NCBI RefSeq assembly: GCF_005696555.1
Contig: NZ_CP040005.1
Span: 372,001-436,000 of the forward strand
Source of the DNA: Actinomyces sp. oral taxon 171 str. F0337
GTDB lineage: Bacteria; Actinomycetota; Actinomycetes; Actinomycetales; Actinomycetaceae
Direction of reading: 5' to 3'
Length of the DNA stretch: 64,000 nucleotides
Made by a program: the position numbers and the translations under genes. Below, in pieces: positions 25,815 through 34,493 of this stretch. Position 1 is the stretch's first letter; each line of letters begins with the position of its first letter. The notes beneath the pieces were generated by a model, which saw only the letters and a program-made list of their open reading frames with translations, did not search any database and had not been told where the DNA came from.

Positions 25815-27074
25815 TCAGTGGCCGCCCAGAGAGCTGGTGGTTCGTGCTCGTCTGAGCGCGGGTAGCCCCAGGGCACCAACCACGACGGCGCCCCAGGCGA
25901 AGCCTGCCACCGCCAGGTACCCGGCGCGCGAGCCACCGGCGTCCGTGGCCTGCCCCGCCAGCAGGGAGCCGACCGAGACCCCGGTGTTGAGCGCGGTGCT
26001 CACCCAGGCCAGGCCCTCGGTCAGCTGGGAGGGAGCCACCGTCACCTGCACGATGTTGTTGCCGCTGGTCAGGGTGGGGGCGATGGCCAGACCCGTCAAG
26101 AGCGCCAGGACGGACAGCACCACCAGGCTCGGTGCGAAACCGAAGGTCGAGGCACCCACCGCGAGCCCCACCAGCCCGGCCATGAGCTGCTTCCACAGCG
26201 GCCACCCCCACGTGCGCGAGCCGTAGAGAAGCGCCGCGGCGAAGGACCCCACGCCCCAGACCGCCAGGACGAGACCCGAGGCGGACTTGTGCCCGGCCTC
26301 GGTGGCGAAGGCGACTGCGGCGACGTCGTTGGCCCCGAACATGGCCCCCAGGATGAGGAAGACGATGGCGATGGCCACCATGGCGCCGTAGCGCATCACC
26401 GGAGGGTGCGTCGTGCCCTTCCTGGACTGCTCGGCATCCTCAGCCTCAGCGGTGCGCTGCGACCGAGCCGGGTGCGGTGCGGGCTCGGTGGCGCGCTGGC
26501 TGAGGAACCACAGTCCCCCGAACAGCTGCATCGCCACGCAGCTCACCCAGCCCGAGGTCACCGGCAGGAGCGGCGTCGTGCACAGGGCCGTGGCCAGCAC
26601 CGGGCCGAGAATGAAGGCCACCTCGTCCAGGGCGGCCTCCAGGGAGAAGGCCGCGTGAACCTCCTCGGGGCGGGTGAGCATCGCCGTCCAGCGAGCGCGC
26701 ACCAGTGAGCCCATGGAACCGGCCAGTCCTCCGGCCAGGGCCGACAGAGCGGCCAGGAGTCCCAGGTGCGCGTGCATGGAGGCAGCGGCGGCCAGCCCCA
26801 CCAGGCTCAAGGACGACACGAGGACCGCGGGCAGCATGACCCGTGACTGGCCGTAGCGGTCGACGCACCGGGCGAGGATCGGCGCCCCGACGGCCATGGC
26901 CACGAAGTTCGCAGCACTGACCAGGCCCGCCGCCGTGTAGGAGCCGTAGAGCTCCTCGACCGCCAGGATCGTGGCGATCCCCACCATGGACATGGGGAAA
27001 CGGGCGATGAGCCCGGCAGTCGTGAAGGAGCGGGCACCGGGGTGAGTCAGAATCGTTCGGTAGGAGGTGGCCAT
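25815..27074 (-). CDS. MFS transporter
   Basis: 419 residues, twelve predicted membrane helices in two halves, separated by a charged loop rich in Glu/Arg (about 200-225). The first half has APILARCVDRYGQSRVMLP, a recognisable loop 2-3 motif A, and the family resembles actinobacterial multidrug-type MFS. Substrate unknown. The ATG at 27074 begins MATSYRTILTHPGARSF; an open frame upstream to 27326 encodes non-conserved Pro/Ser-rich sequence overlapping the next gene and is not credible as coding. Confidence 0.82.
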   Translation of the reverse strand: MATSYRTILTHPGARSFTTAGLIARFPMSMVGIATILAVEELYGSYTAAGLVSAANFVAMAVGAPILARCVDRYGQSRVMLPAVLVSSLSLVGLAAAASMHAHLGLLAALSALAGGLAGSMGSLVRARWTAMLTRPEEVHAAFSLEAALDEVAFILGPVLATALCTTPLLPVTSGWVSCVAMQLFGGLWFLSQRATEPAPHPARSQRTAEAEDAEQSRKGTTHPPVMRYGAMVAIAIVFLILGAMFGANDVAAVAFATEAGHKSASGLVLAVWGVGSFAAALLYGSRTWGWPLWKQLMAGLVGLAVGASTFGFAPSLVVLSVLALLTGLAIAPTLTSGNNIVQVTVAPSQLTEGLAWVSTALNTGVSVGSLLAGQATDAGGSRAGYLAVAGFAWGAVVVGALGLPALRRARTTSSLGGH

Positions 27075-27130
27075 GTCGGAAGCCGTGTGCTGTTGGAATA
27101 AGGTGAAAAAAGGTGAAGGTGAGAGAACAC

Positions 27131-27159
27131 GTCGGAGCCCCGCCGGGCGGGGCTCCGAC
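27131..27159 (-). terminator. Terminator of the variant-leucine-repeat gene
   Basis: GTCGGAGCCCCGCC (27131-27144) and its complement (27146-27159) form a stem right after the minus-strand gene that ends at 27175; the minus strand then runs through a T-rich stretch at about 27100-27115. Confidence 0.65.
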
Positions 27160-27174
27160 GTCGGGTGAGACCGG

Positions 27175-28467
27175 TCAGTTGCCGCCGTTGGTGGTGGAGA
27201 CGACCTTCTGGCGGCTGAGAATGAAGCCCTGGCCGTTGACCTGGTTCCAGCACTGCATGCCGGAGTCGGTCGACTTGCAGGCGAAGGTGGGGTTCTTGGC
27301 GGCGGAGCCGTAGCTGAGGCTGACACCCTTGGGGGTGAAGGTCGAACCGCAGCTCTGGTTGGGCTTCCCGTCGGTGCCGATCGTGACCGTCAGCGGCTTC
27401 GAGGACGGACAGGAAGCGGTCGCTGCGTGCTCGTTGATGACGCAGGTGACGTCCTTATCGCCCAGGGTGCAGCTGATGTTGCCGCTGGGGGCGTCGAAGG
27501 CGGGCAGCTCCTGAGCGTCCTTGGGTGCGGGCGCCTTGAGCGTGGGTGTCGCCGAGGCGCTCGGGGTGGCCGAGGCCTGGGAGTTGGCGGACTGGGGGGC
27601 ACTGTCCTGAGCCGCGGCCTGTCCGCCGTCGGCCGGGGCCTCGTTGCCCGAGTCGGGGGCTGAGCTCTTACCACTGCCGCCGGAGAGGTACCAGGTCGCC
27701 AGGAAGACCAGGACAGTGGCCACCAGGAGCGCCAGGATCAGCAGGATGCGGTTGGAGGTCAGGAAGGAGGAGGGGGGCTGGGAGTCGTCGTCCTCGGTGC
27801 CGACGCCGAAGACGCCGTCGTCGCCGGTCACCGCGGGGGACTGCTGCACGGGAACGGGCGTGACCATGTTCTGCGTCTGGGAGGCGTTCGCGGACTGCTG
27901 GAAGGTCTGCTGCAGGGCGGGCTGAACCGGCCGGGCCGGCGACTGGGGCGCAATCGCCTGGGCAGGACGGAACGTGGAGTCGGAGACGGTCGGGTCACCC
28001 GCGGCGAGGAAGCCGTCGACCTGTGTGTTCGCACCGGCTGCGTTGAAGGCGCTCGGTGCGCTCGCGGCGCTCCTCGAGCTGGTGGCGGAGAGCGCCGAGG
28101 ACCCGGAGGCCGCACTGCCGGACTGGAGTGAACGGGGCAGGGTCACCTGAGTGGGGGCCTCGGAGGACCTGGCCGACGGCGCGCTCGGCTGGGCGCCGGG
28201 AGGAGAGACCACTGCCAGGTGCGGCGCGGACTGCGACGACTGCGCTGACAGGGCCGACTGGGGTTGGCTGCCGCGAGAGGCCAGGGCCGCGTCGACCGCG
28301 GGGTCACCCAAGGTTCCCAGCCACTCCAGGAGGGCGGGATAGGTGCGTGGGTTGGCGGCGATGTAGGGGCGCAGGCCGGGATAGTTCTGTGCCAGCTGGT
28401 GGAGGGTCTCCAACTCTGCATTGGGATCCTGCGCTCGCGCGACAAGCTCGTCCTTGGCCTGAGACAT
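27175..28467 (-). CDS. Variant-leucine-rich-repeat membrane protein
   Basis: 430 residues. Residues about 3-60 (AQDPNAELETLHQLAQNYPGLRPYIAANP, then TYPALLEWLGTLGDPAVDAAL) form a variant leucine repeat module common in Bifidobacterium and Actinomyces proteins. A long Ser/Ala/Gln-rich disordered stretch (about 65-240) leads to one membrane helix (about 245-267) and an extracellular domain with six cysteines (NISCTLG, VTCVINE, ATASCPS, NQSCGST, TFACKST, MQCWN) that probably form disulfides. Divergent from the PP2C-FHA-MoxR cluster and probably functionally linked. Start at 28467 has an AGGACC ribosome site. Confidence 0.7.
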   Translation of the reverse strand: MSQAKDELVARAQDPNAELETLHQLAQNYPGLRPYIAANPRTYPALLEWLGTLGDPAVDAALASRGSQPQSALSAQSSQSAPHLAVVSPPGAQPSAPSARSSEAPTQVTLPRSLQSGSAASGSSALSATSSRSAASAPSAFNAAGANTQVDGFLAAGDPTVSDSTFRPAQAIAPQSPARPVQPALQQTFQQSANASQTQNMVTPVPVQQSPAVTGDDGVFGVGTEDDDSQPPSSFLTSNRILLILALLVATVLVFLATWYLSGGSGKSSAPDSGNEAPADGGQAAAQDSAPQSANSQASATPSASATPTLKAPAPKDAQELPAFDAPSGNISCTLGDKDVTCVINEHAATASCPSSKPLTVTIGTDGKPNQSCGSTFTPKGVSLSYGSAAKNPTFACKSTDSGMQCWNQVNGQGFILSRQKVVSTTNGGN

Positions 28468-28880
28468 GCTGGGTCCTTCGAGGGTCGGGAAAACGACGTC
28501 GGTCCAGGTTATGACCGGCACCTGGGGCCGTCGTGGATCGGGTGTCGGGCCGCCCGTGGTGCCGAGTCAGGGAACGCAGCACCGCGTCAGCGGCATACGG
28601 GTCGGTCGGCCGGCCACTCTGGAAGACTACCTGAGGACACCGTCGTTCCGACTGCCTGACGGGTCACGGCCGCATCTTGTCAGTGTCGGTCGACGGCGGC
28701 TCGTCGCAGACGACGGCAGCGGTGGAGGCCCGCTCGGCCGTCGGATCGAGAGCCGGCGCTGTCCGCCTTCGGCTCGGTGTGGGCTCCCACATGGTGAAAT
28801 CCGGGCGGTGGTGCGGTGGTTCCGGACCGGGTGCTGGGGTTTACTAGGGGCGTGCACGCGACGCAGGGGAAAGGGAGACG
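28468..28880. other. 413-bp divergent spacer before the PP2C gene
   Basis: No gene recognised. It should carry promoters for both divergent units; TTTACT at about 28839-28844 is the best -10 candidate for the plus-strand cluster, about 36 nt before the PP2C start, and GGGAGACG at 28873-28880 is its ribosome site. Confidence 0.4.
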
Positions 28881-29747
28881 ATGACCGAGCACGTTCGTGC
28901 TGACGCCGATGCCATCGTGATCCGCGGTGAGGACGGCGTCAGGGCCTCGGAGGTCGTTGTCGGTGCGGCCACTGATGTGGGGCGTCTGCGGACGATCAAC
29001 GAGGACGGCTACCTCGCCGTCGCTCCGGCCTTCGTCGTCGTCGACGGCATGGGCGGGCACGCCGCCGGCCGGATGGCCACGCAGGTGGCCCTCGACTCCC
29101 TCTACGCACTGGCCGGGACGATCGTCACCGACGTCGACACGGTGGTCCGCGCGGTGATGGCCGCGCAGGAGGCGATCGTCGCCATCCCGTCCCACGCCGC
29201 CTACCTGCCCGGCGCGACGATCGCCGGCGTCATCCTGGCCTGGATGGCGGACGAGCAGGGCGTGACGCGTCCGACCTGGATCATCTTCAACATCGGGGAC
29301 GCCCGGGTCTACCTGCTGCGCGACGACATGCTCTCCCAGGTCACCCGCGACCACTCCCGGGTCCAGATCCTCATCGAGACCGGTGAGCTCACCCCCGAGC
29401 AGGCGCGCCGCGACTCCCGCCGCAATGTCGTCACCCGGGCGCTGGGCGGAGGCATCGCCGACTCCGCCGTCCCGGACCTCTACAGCGTTCCGGTGGCCGC
29501 CGGGGACCGGCTCCTCATCTGCTCCGACGGCCTCAGTGACGAGCTCGACGACGAGGCCCTCGCCACCGTGCTGGCCGCCGGCCGAACGGCGCAGCGCACG
29601 GCCGAGCTCCTCGTGGCCGCCTCCCTTGAAGGCGGAGGGCATGACAACACCACCGCCGTCGTCGTCGACTGCCTCCAGGTCCCGACCTCTCTGCCGGCGG
29701 TTCCCGTGGCCGTCCCCGACGGTACAGGCACTCAGGGGGCGCAGTGA
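28881..29747 (+). CDS. PP2C-family Ser/Thr protein phosphatase
   Basis: 288 residues. Metal-binding and catalytic PP2C motifs are all visible: RTINEDGYLAV, VVDGMGGHAAGRMA, IFNIGDARVYLLR, LLICSDGLSDEL and GGGHDNTTAVVVD. The enzyme dephosphorylates Ser/Thr, probably on the FHA-interacting partners encoded next to it. No membrane segment, so cytoplasmic, unlike PstP. No Ser/Thr kinase gene is in the window. The TGA stop overlaps the GTG start of the FHA gene (GTGA), implying coupled translation. Confidence 0.92.
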   Translation: MTEHVRADADAIVIRGEDGVRASEVVVGAATDVGRLRTINEDGYLAVAPAFVVVDGMGGHAAGRMATQVALDSLYALAGTIVTDVDTVVRAVMAAQEAIVAIPSHAAYLPGATIAGVILAWMADEQGVTRPTWIIFNIGDARVYLLRDDMLSQVTRDHSRVQILIETGELTPEQARRDSRRNVVTRALGGGIADSAVPDLYSVPVAAGDRLLICSDGLSDELDDEALATVLAAGRTAQRTAELLVAASLEGGGHDNTTAVVVDCLQVPTSLPAVPVAVPDGTGTQGAQ

Positions 29748-31048
29748 CGGTCTCTCCGATTCCCTCCATCCCCTCCACCCCGCTGCCGGGCGAGCGTGTC
29801 CCACTGCCCGAGGGACTGACGCGCCTGGCGGACGGAGCGCTGCGGGCCGACGGCGTTGACGGGGTCGCGGTCATCAACCCGGCCTCCGGCTCCGACTCCT
29901 GTGCCGTCTCCGTGGAGACGGGGCTCCGGGTCCTTCAGGCCCTGGGCGGCACCTACCTGCCGACGGTGGGGCCGGCGGCGCCGTCGGCCCCGAGCGCAGA
30001 ATCCCCGCAGGCGGTGGGCACCTCGCAGGTCGCACCGCTACGGCGGGCGGACCTGAGGCCCGTGGCGTCGGGCTCCACCGGCATCGTCCCGGCGGAGCCC
30101 GGCGACGAGACCACGCTGCTCAAGCCGGTCACCCTGGTCACCCAGTCGCCCCAGGAGGCGGCCCCGGACCCGCTGGGAACGCCGTCTCCTGCACAGGCCG
30201 ACAGCTCCGCGGACTCGGCTCCCGAGCTGCTGGAGACGGGTGTCTGGGAGGATCCCGACGACTCCCTCGAGCCTCCGCAGCAGCACTCGGAGGCCACTGA
30301 GGCTGCCGTGGAGGACCCTGACACCGGTGACATGAGCACGTTCCCGGACTACCCCGAGCCTGAGCCCGGGTCGGGGCGTCGGCGCCGGGGCGCCCACCGC
30401 GCCCCCACGGCCCCCTCGGCGAGCTCGGGCGGCCGCCCGACGGCCAACACCCCCACCGCGCCGGACAACTCCAAGAGCAAGCAGCCCCAGCCCGTGCAGG
30501 CGCCCCAGCCTCTGGAGGCACTGCCCAACACGGAGGTCGTCTCCGCCTCCGAGGCGGCCCTCATCGCGGCGCCCCCCGTGCGGGCCGCGGTCTGCCCCCA
30601 GGGGCATGCCAACCCTCCTGAGATCCGGGAGTGCCTGATCTGCTCCCAGCCTCTGACGGGAGTGTTCTCCTACGTGCGTCGGCCGGCCCTGGCCACACTG
30701 ACCCTGTCGACCGGTGCCGCCGTCGAGGTCGCCGGCGACGTCGTCGTCGGACGCGCCCCTCAGGTGCAGACCGGGGGTGATCCGCACATCGTGGCCCTGG
30801 TCGCGGTGCCCAGCCCGCAGCACATGGTGTCGCGCTCCCACCTCATGCTCACGACCTCGGGGTGGAGCATCCTGGCCCAGGACCTCGGCTCCTCCAACGG
30901 CACGGTCCTGGCGCGCCCCGGTGCGACGCCGGTCCTCCTGGGGTCGGGAATGCCGACGCCGGTGTTCATGGGGGACCTGATGGATGTCGGTGACGGGGTG
31001 ACGCTCCGCATCGATCCGCCGTCATGGCTGAGGTTCCGTAGTGGCTGA
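29744..31048 (+). CDS. FHA-domain protein with a zinc-ribbon-like segment
   Basis: 434 residues. A folded N-terminal part (about 10-75) is followed by a long disordered, acidic and Pro/Ser-rich region (about 80-280). At about 284-303 the sequence CPQGHANPPEIRECLICSQPL has the CxxxH..CxxC pattern of a small zinc knuckle. The C-terminal FHA domain (about 320-430) shows VVVGRAP, SRSHLML and LGSSNGTVL, the phosphothreonine-binding loop residues. Works with the coupled PP2C and likely with a kinase elsewhere, as a phosphorylation-dependent scaffold. Function inferred, fold confident. Confidence 0.85.
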   Translation: MTVSPIPSIPSTPLPGERVPLPEGLTRLADGALRADGVDGVAVINPASGSDSCAVSVETGLRVLQALGGTYLPTVGPAAPSAPSAESPQAVGTSQVAPLRRADLRPVASGSTGIVPAEPGDETTLLKPVTLVTQSPQEAAPDPLGTPSPAQADSSADSAPELLETGVWEDPDDSLEPPQQHSEATEAAVEDPDTGDMSTFPDYPEPEPGSGRRRRGAHRAPTAPSASSGGRPTANTPTAPDNSKSKQPQPVQAPQPLEALPNTEVVSASEAALIAAPPVRAAVCPQGHANPPEIRECLICSQPLTGVFSYVRRPALATLTLSTGAAVEVAGDVVVGRAPQVQTGGDPHIVALVAVPSPQHMVSRSHLMLTTSGWSILAQDLGSSNGTVLARPGATPVLLGSGMPTPVFMGDLMDVGDGVTLRIDPPSWLRFRSG

Positions 31049-31150
31049 GGTCACGGTCCGTGCGGTAGTGCTTCGCCGGTGCGGATCCGGGTTCTCAGCG
31101 AGACTGGACCCGGGCGCCGATCATGAACCGGGCCTGTGGAAGGAGAATTC

Positions 31151-31984
31151 ATGAGCGACCTGACGTGGACGGAGATGCCAGAGGTCAACCCGGAGCAGCC
31201 CGATGAGCTCGTCTTGGACTTCTCCGGAGAGATCTACCGGGTCGCCCCGGCCGACACCTTCGTCATCGGCCGAGGCGGAGACCTCGACATTGACGACAAC
31301 CCCTACCTCCACCGCCGCTTCCTGGTCTTCGCCCACTCCGAGAACCTCTGGTGGATCGCCAACGAGGGGTCGCGATTGTCGGCCACCCTGACTGACGGCG
31401 AGGGCCTGGTCCAGTCGCGGCTGGCCCCGGGTGCCCGCATGCCGCTGGTCTTCCCGAGGGTCATCCTCACCTTCTCCGCCGGCCCGACCACCTACGAGAT
31501 CAACCTCATCACCTCCGGGGAGGACCGTTTCTCCGGGATCGACGGCGTGCGTCAGTCCTCGGGACAGACCACCATCGGGGTGACCCCGATGACCCGTTCC
31601 CAGCTGCTGCTCGTTCTGGCGCTGTCCGAGCCGGTGCTCAAACGGGCCGGGACCGGGGCGGCTGAGATCCCCTCCTCCGCAGCGGCCGCTGCGCGCCTGG
31701 GCTGGCCACTGACTAAGTTCAACCGCAAGCTCGACAACGTCTGCGAGAAGCTCGACCGGGTGGGGGTGCGCGGGCTGCGCGGCGGCCGCGTGGCCGGAGC
31801 CGCCTCCAACCGGCGTACGGCACTGGTGGAGCACGCCGTGTCCACTCTCATGGTCACCGCCGAGGACCTCTACATGCTCGACGAGGAGCTGGCCGCCAAC
31901 CAGGCCCCCGCCGACCAGACGGCCGAGCGCTCGGTGAGCACCGCCCCAGTGGCCCAGAGCTCGCCGTCGGCGCCGAGGCGATGA
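31151..31984 (+). CDS. FHA-like protein with C-terminal helical (wHTH-like) domain
   Basis: 277 residues. Residues about 20-110 follow the FHA pattern (FVIGRGGDLDIDDNPYLHRRFLVF, then WWIANEG) but lack the usual Ser-x-x-His, so phosphothreonine binding may be altered. The second half (about 140-235, TPMTRSQLLLVLALSEP, then RLGWPLTKFNRKLDNVCEKL) looks like a helical or winged-helix domain. I have seen the same arrangement beside PP2C/FHA/MoxR genes in related actinobacteria; function is unknown. The ATG at 31151 follows AAGGAG. Confidence 0.7.
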   Translation: MSDLTWTEMPEVNPEQPDELVLDFSGEIYRVAPADTFVIGRGGDLDIDDNPYLHRRFLVFAHSENLWWIANEGSRLSATLTDGEGLVQSRLAPGARMPLVFPRVILTFSAGPTTYEINLITSGEDRFSGIDGVRQSSGQTTIGVTPMTRSQLLLVLALSEPVLKRAGTGAAEIPSSAAAAARLGWPLTKFNRKLDNVCEKLDRVGVRGLRGGRVAGAASNRRTALVEHAVSTLMVTAEDLYMLDEELAANQAPADQTAERSVSTAPVAQSSPSAPRR

Positions 31985-31985
31985 C

Positions 31986-32933
31986 GTGACGCGGGGAGAG
32001 ATGAGTCACCGGGGGGACACGAACTCGCCTCGGGGGTCGGGGGGCACCGCTGAGGAGGCCTCCCCCGACAGGGCGTTCCTCGACGAGGTCCTGGTGGATG
32101 ACGCCGCGGAGGGTGACTTCTCGGAAAATGAGGTGTCGGGGGGCGATTCCTCGCAGAGCGACCGTCCCCGCCCTGCCCGACGACGTCGCGCTCGACGGTG
32201 GGTGGTGGTCCTCGTGGTGCTCGTCGTCATCCTGAGCGCCGGGGCCGTCGGGATGGAGTACCTCGTGCGTGGGCAGGTCGACGCCGCCGTGCGCTCCGCA
32301 CTGCCGGGACTCAGTGAGGACGCCAGGATCGCCACCAAGGGCATCGTTCTGCGTCAGGTGGTCGGCGGCTCGCTGGACAGCCTGAGCGTGGACTCCCCGA
32401 GCCTGAAGATCACCTCCAAGGGTCAGAGCGGCACCTCGGTCACGCTCAGCGACGTCGACGTCGATCTCAGCCGCATCAGCCTGCACAAGCCCTACCCGAC
32501 TGACGCCGTGACGGCGTCGGGCACCATCAGCTGGGAGCAGGTGACCGCGCTCGCCGCCACGTCGCACCCGAAGCTCAAGGGCGTCACCCTCCAGGCCCAG
32601 CGCGCCGGGACGAGCGCCCAGGATCCCGGAGTCATCCAGGCCTCGACGTCCCTGCTCGGTGTGAGCGGTGAGGCCGAGATCGTCCCGTCGCTGGGCGCCG
32701 ACGGCAGCCTGGTCCTGACCATCACCTCCTCCCGCATGGGTGGGAAGGATGTCGGCGTCGACGTCGCCACCGGGGACAGCAGTATGCTCAGCTACGTCGG
32801 GCTGGACTCCTCGCAGATCGCGATCCCCGCGAGCTCCCTGCCGCCGGGGCTGCGCCCGACCAGCGTCATCGTCACCAATGACGGGCTCCGGCTGAGCCTG
32901 GCCGGGAACCGGGTGAACCTCGGTCAGCTCTGA
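31986..32933 (+). CDS. LmeA-like (DUF2993) membrane-anchored protein
   Basis: 315 residues. An acidic cytoplasmic N-terminus (about 1-60) and Arg cluster lead into one membrane helix (about 72-92), followed by an extracellular DUF2993 domain: EYLVRGQVDAAVRSALP, then a beta-rich sequence with repeated L/V-D alternation and ending LSLAGNRVNL. LmeA of mycobacteria binds phospholipid and supports envelope mannan maturation. The start may be the GTG at 31986, 2 nt after the previous stop, or the ATG at 32001, which has GGGAGAG directly upstream. Confidence 0.72.
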   Translation: MTRGEMSHRGDTNSPRGSGGTAEEASPDRAFLDEVLVDDAAEGDFSENEVSGGDSSQSDRPRPARRRRARRWVVVLVVLVVILSAGAVGMEYLVRGQVDAAVRSALPGLSEDARIATKGIVLRQVVGGSLDSLSVDSPSLKITSKGQSGTSVTLSDVDVDLSRISLHKPYPTDAVTASGTISWEQVTALAATSHPKLKGVTLQAQRAGTSAQDPGVIQASTSLLGVSGEAEIVPSLGADGSLVLTITSSRMGGKDVGVDVATGDSSMLSYVGLDSSQIAIPASSLPPGLRPTSVIVTNDGLRLSLAGNRVNLGQL

Positions 32934-33147
32934 TCCCGGGATGGTCGGTCCCATGAGGACTCGTCTCACATTTCCTTCAAAGTGGCGCGAGTTCGCTGAA
33001 AAATGGGGGCCTTCCGGGGCTGTGGGGAGGACTTCCCCTCCGCTCGTGCCCCAGGTGGTCCCGGCTCGTATAGCCTGCCAATGCGCTGCCTATCCAGGCG
33101 CGAGCACGTGGCGCGAGGAATCAAGCCAGAACTGAGCGAGGAGAACC

Positions 33148-34470
33148 ATGAGCATGCAGCCCGAGCACCGTGCCCATCCCGGCAGTCAGCCGGGTGGCTG
33201 GGGCGGTGGCCAGTCGGCCGGGCAGCCGGCGGCCCGACAGGCCGGTCAGCCAGCCGGGTCCTCCATGGGGCAGGGAGCCCCTGTCCCGGCCCAGCAGCCG
33301 CCCTCGCTCCCGCCTCAGATCGACCCGCAGACCTCTGGGGCCCACGCCGCGCCGCCCGCCTCATCCAGGGTGACGGTTCCCGGCTACCCCTCCGGACCGG
33401 CAGCGCCGGCGGAGGAGAAGGTCGACACCGGCCCGCTGCCCTCCCGCGAGACGCTGCGCCGCGAGGCCCGGGCCGCCTCCAGTCGCCGAGGCGCCGGCGA
33501 CGCCGACGTGGAGCACGCCGCCGAGCTGCTGAAGTCCGTGGCCGACATCTTCTCCCAGCGGGTCGTCGGTCAGGAGCAGCTGCGCACGGCCCTGGTGACG
33601 GCCCTCATGTCCAGCGGTCACATCCTGCTGGAGTCGGTGCCCGGCCTGGCCAAGACCACCGCCGCCCAGACGCTGGCCTCCGCCGTCTCCGGCTCCTTCC
33701 GCCGTATTCAGTGCACGCCCGACCTCATGCCCAACGACATCGTGGGCACCCAGATCCTCAACTCCTCCACCGGCGAGATGACCACCCAGCTGGGGCCGGT
33801 CCACGCCAACATCGTCCTGCTCGACGAGATCAACCGCTCCAGCGCCAAGACCCAGTCGGCCATGCTCGAGGCCATGCAGGAGCGTCAGACCTCCATCGGT
33901 GGAGTCGTCTACCCGCTGCCCCACCCCTTCATGGTCCTGGCCACCCAGAACCCCATCGAGGAGGAGGGCACCTACGTCCTGCCCGAGGCGCAGATGGACC
34001 GCTTCCTCATGAAGGAGGTGCTCACCTACCCGCGGCCTTCCGAGGAGGCCGACGTCCTGGACCGCATCTCCAACGGCACCTTCGACCGGCCCGTGACCGG
34101 GCGGCCCATCTCCACCGACGACGTCGAGTGGCTTCAGCGGGCCGCCGAGCGGGTCTACGTCGACCCCGTCATCAAGCAGTACATCGTCGCCCTCATCAAC
34201 ACCTCCCGCGGTGGAGGACCGCGCCCCGTGCCCGGCCTGGACCGGCAGGTGCGTGTCGGGGCCTCCCCCCGCGGAGGCATCGCGCTCATGAAGGTGGCCC
34301 AGGCCGTCGCCCTCCAGGAGGGGCGCACCTACGTCATCCCCGACGACGTCCGCCTGCTGCGCCACGGGGTGCTGCGCCACCGGCTGGTGCTCACCTATGA
34401 CGCCCTGGCCGACGGAGTCGCGCCCGAGGCGATCATCGACGCCATCTTCGCGGCCGTCCCCACGCCCTGA
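33148..34470 (+). CDS. MoxR-type AAA+ ATPase
   Basis: 440 residues. A disordered Gln/Pro/Ala-rich N-terminus of about 125 residues is not usual for MoxR. The AAA+ core has the Walker A-like VPGLAKTT (about 163-170, where the first Gly is Ser in ESVPG), Walker B IVLLDEINR (about 222-230), sensor 1 VLATQNPIEEEGT and the MoxR-specific lid. MoxR ATPases work with VWA-domain partners to assemble or remodel protein complexes, often at the membrane. Directly followed by DUF58 and two VWA genes, the standard pairing. GAGGAGAACC precedes the ATG. Confidence 0.93.
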   Translation: MSMQPEHRAHPGSQPGGWGGGQSAGQPAARQAGQPAGSSMGQGAPVPAQQPPSLPPQIDPQTSGAHAAPPASSRVTVPGYPSGPAAPAEEKVDTGPLPSRETLRREARAASSRRGAGDADVEHAAELLKSVADIFSQRVVGQEQLRTALVTALMSSGHILLESVPGLAKTTAAQTLASAVSGSFRRIQCTPDLMPNDIVGTQILNSSTGEMTTQLGPVHANIVLLDEINRSSAKTQSAMLEAMQERQTSIGGVVYPLPHPFMVLATQNPIEEEGTYVLPEAQMDRFLMKEVLTYPRPSEEADVLDRISNGTFDRPVTGRPISTDDVEWLQRAAERVYVDPVIKQYIVALINTSRGGGPRPVPGLDRQVRVGASPRGGIALMKVAQAVALQEGRTYVIPDDVRLLRHGVLRHRLVLTYDALADGVAPEAIIDAIFAAVPTP

Positions 34471-34493
34471 GCCCAGTGGGGACCAGCTGAACG

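Noticed and set aside
27075..27326. Longer N-terminus for the MFS transporter
   Set aside because: It runs through the terminator and into the coding part of the variant-leucine-repeat gene in another frame.
28466..28903. Plus-strand open frame in the divergent spacer before the PP2C gene
   Set aside because: It runs antisense from the start of the variant-leucine-repeat gene into the PP2C start, with no conserved sequence or ribosome site.
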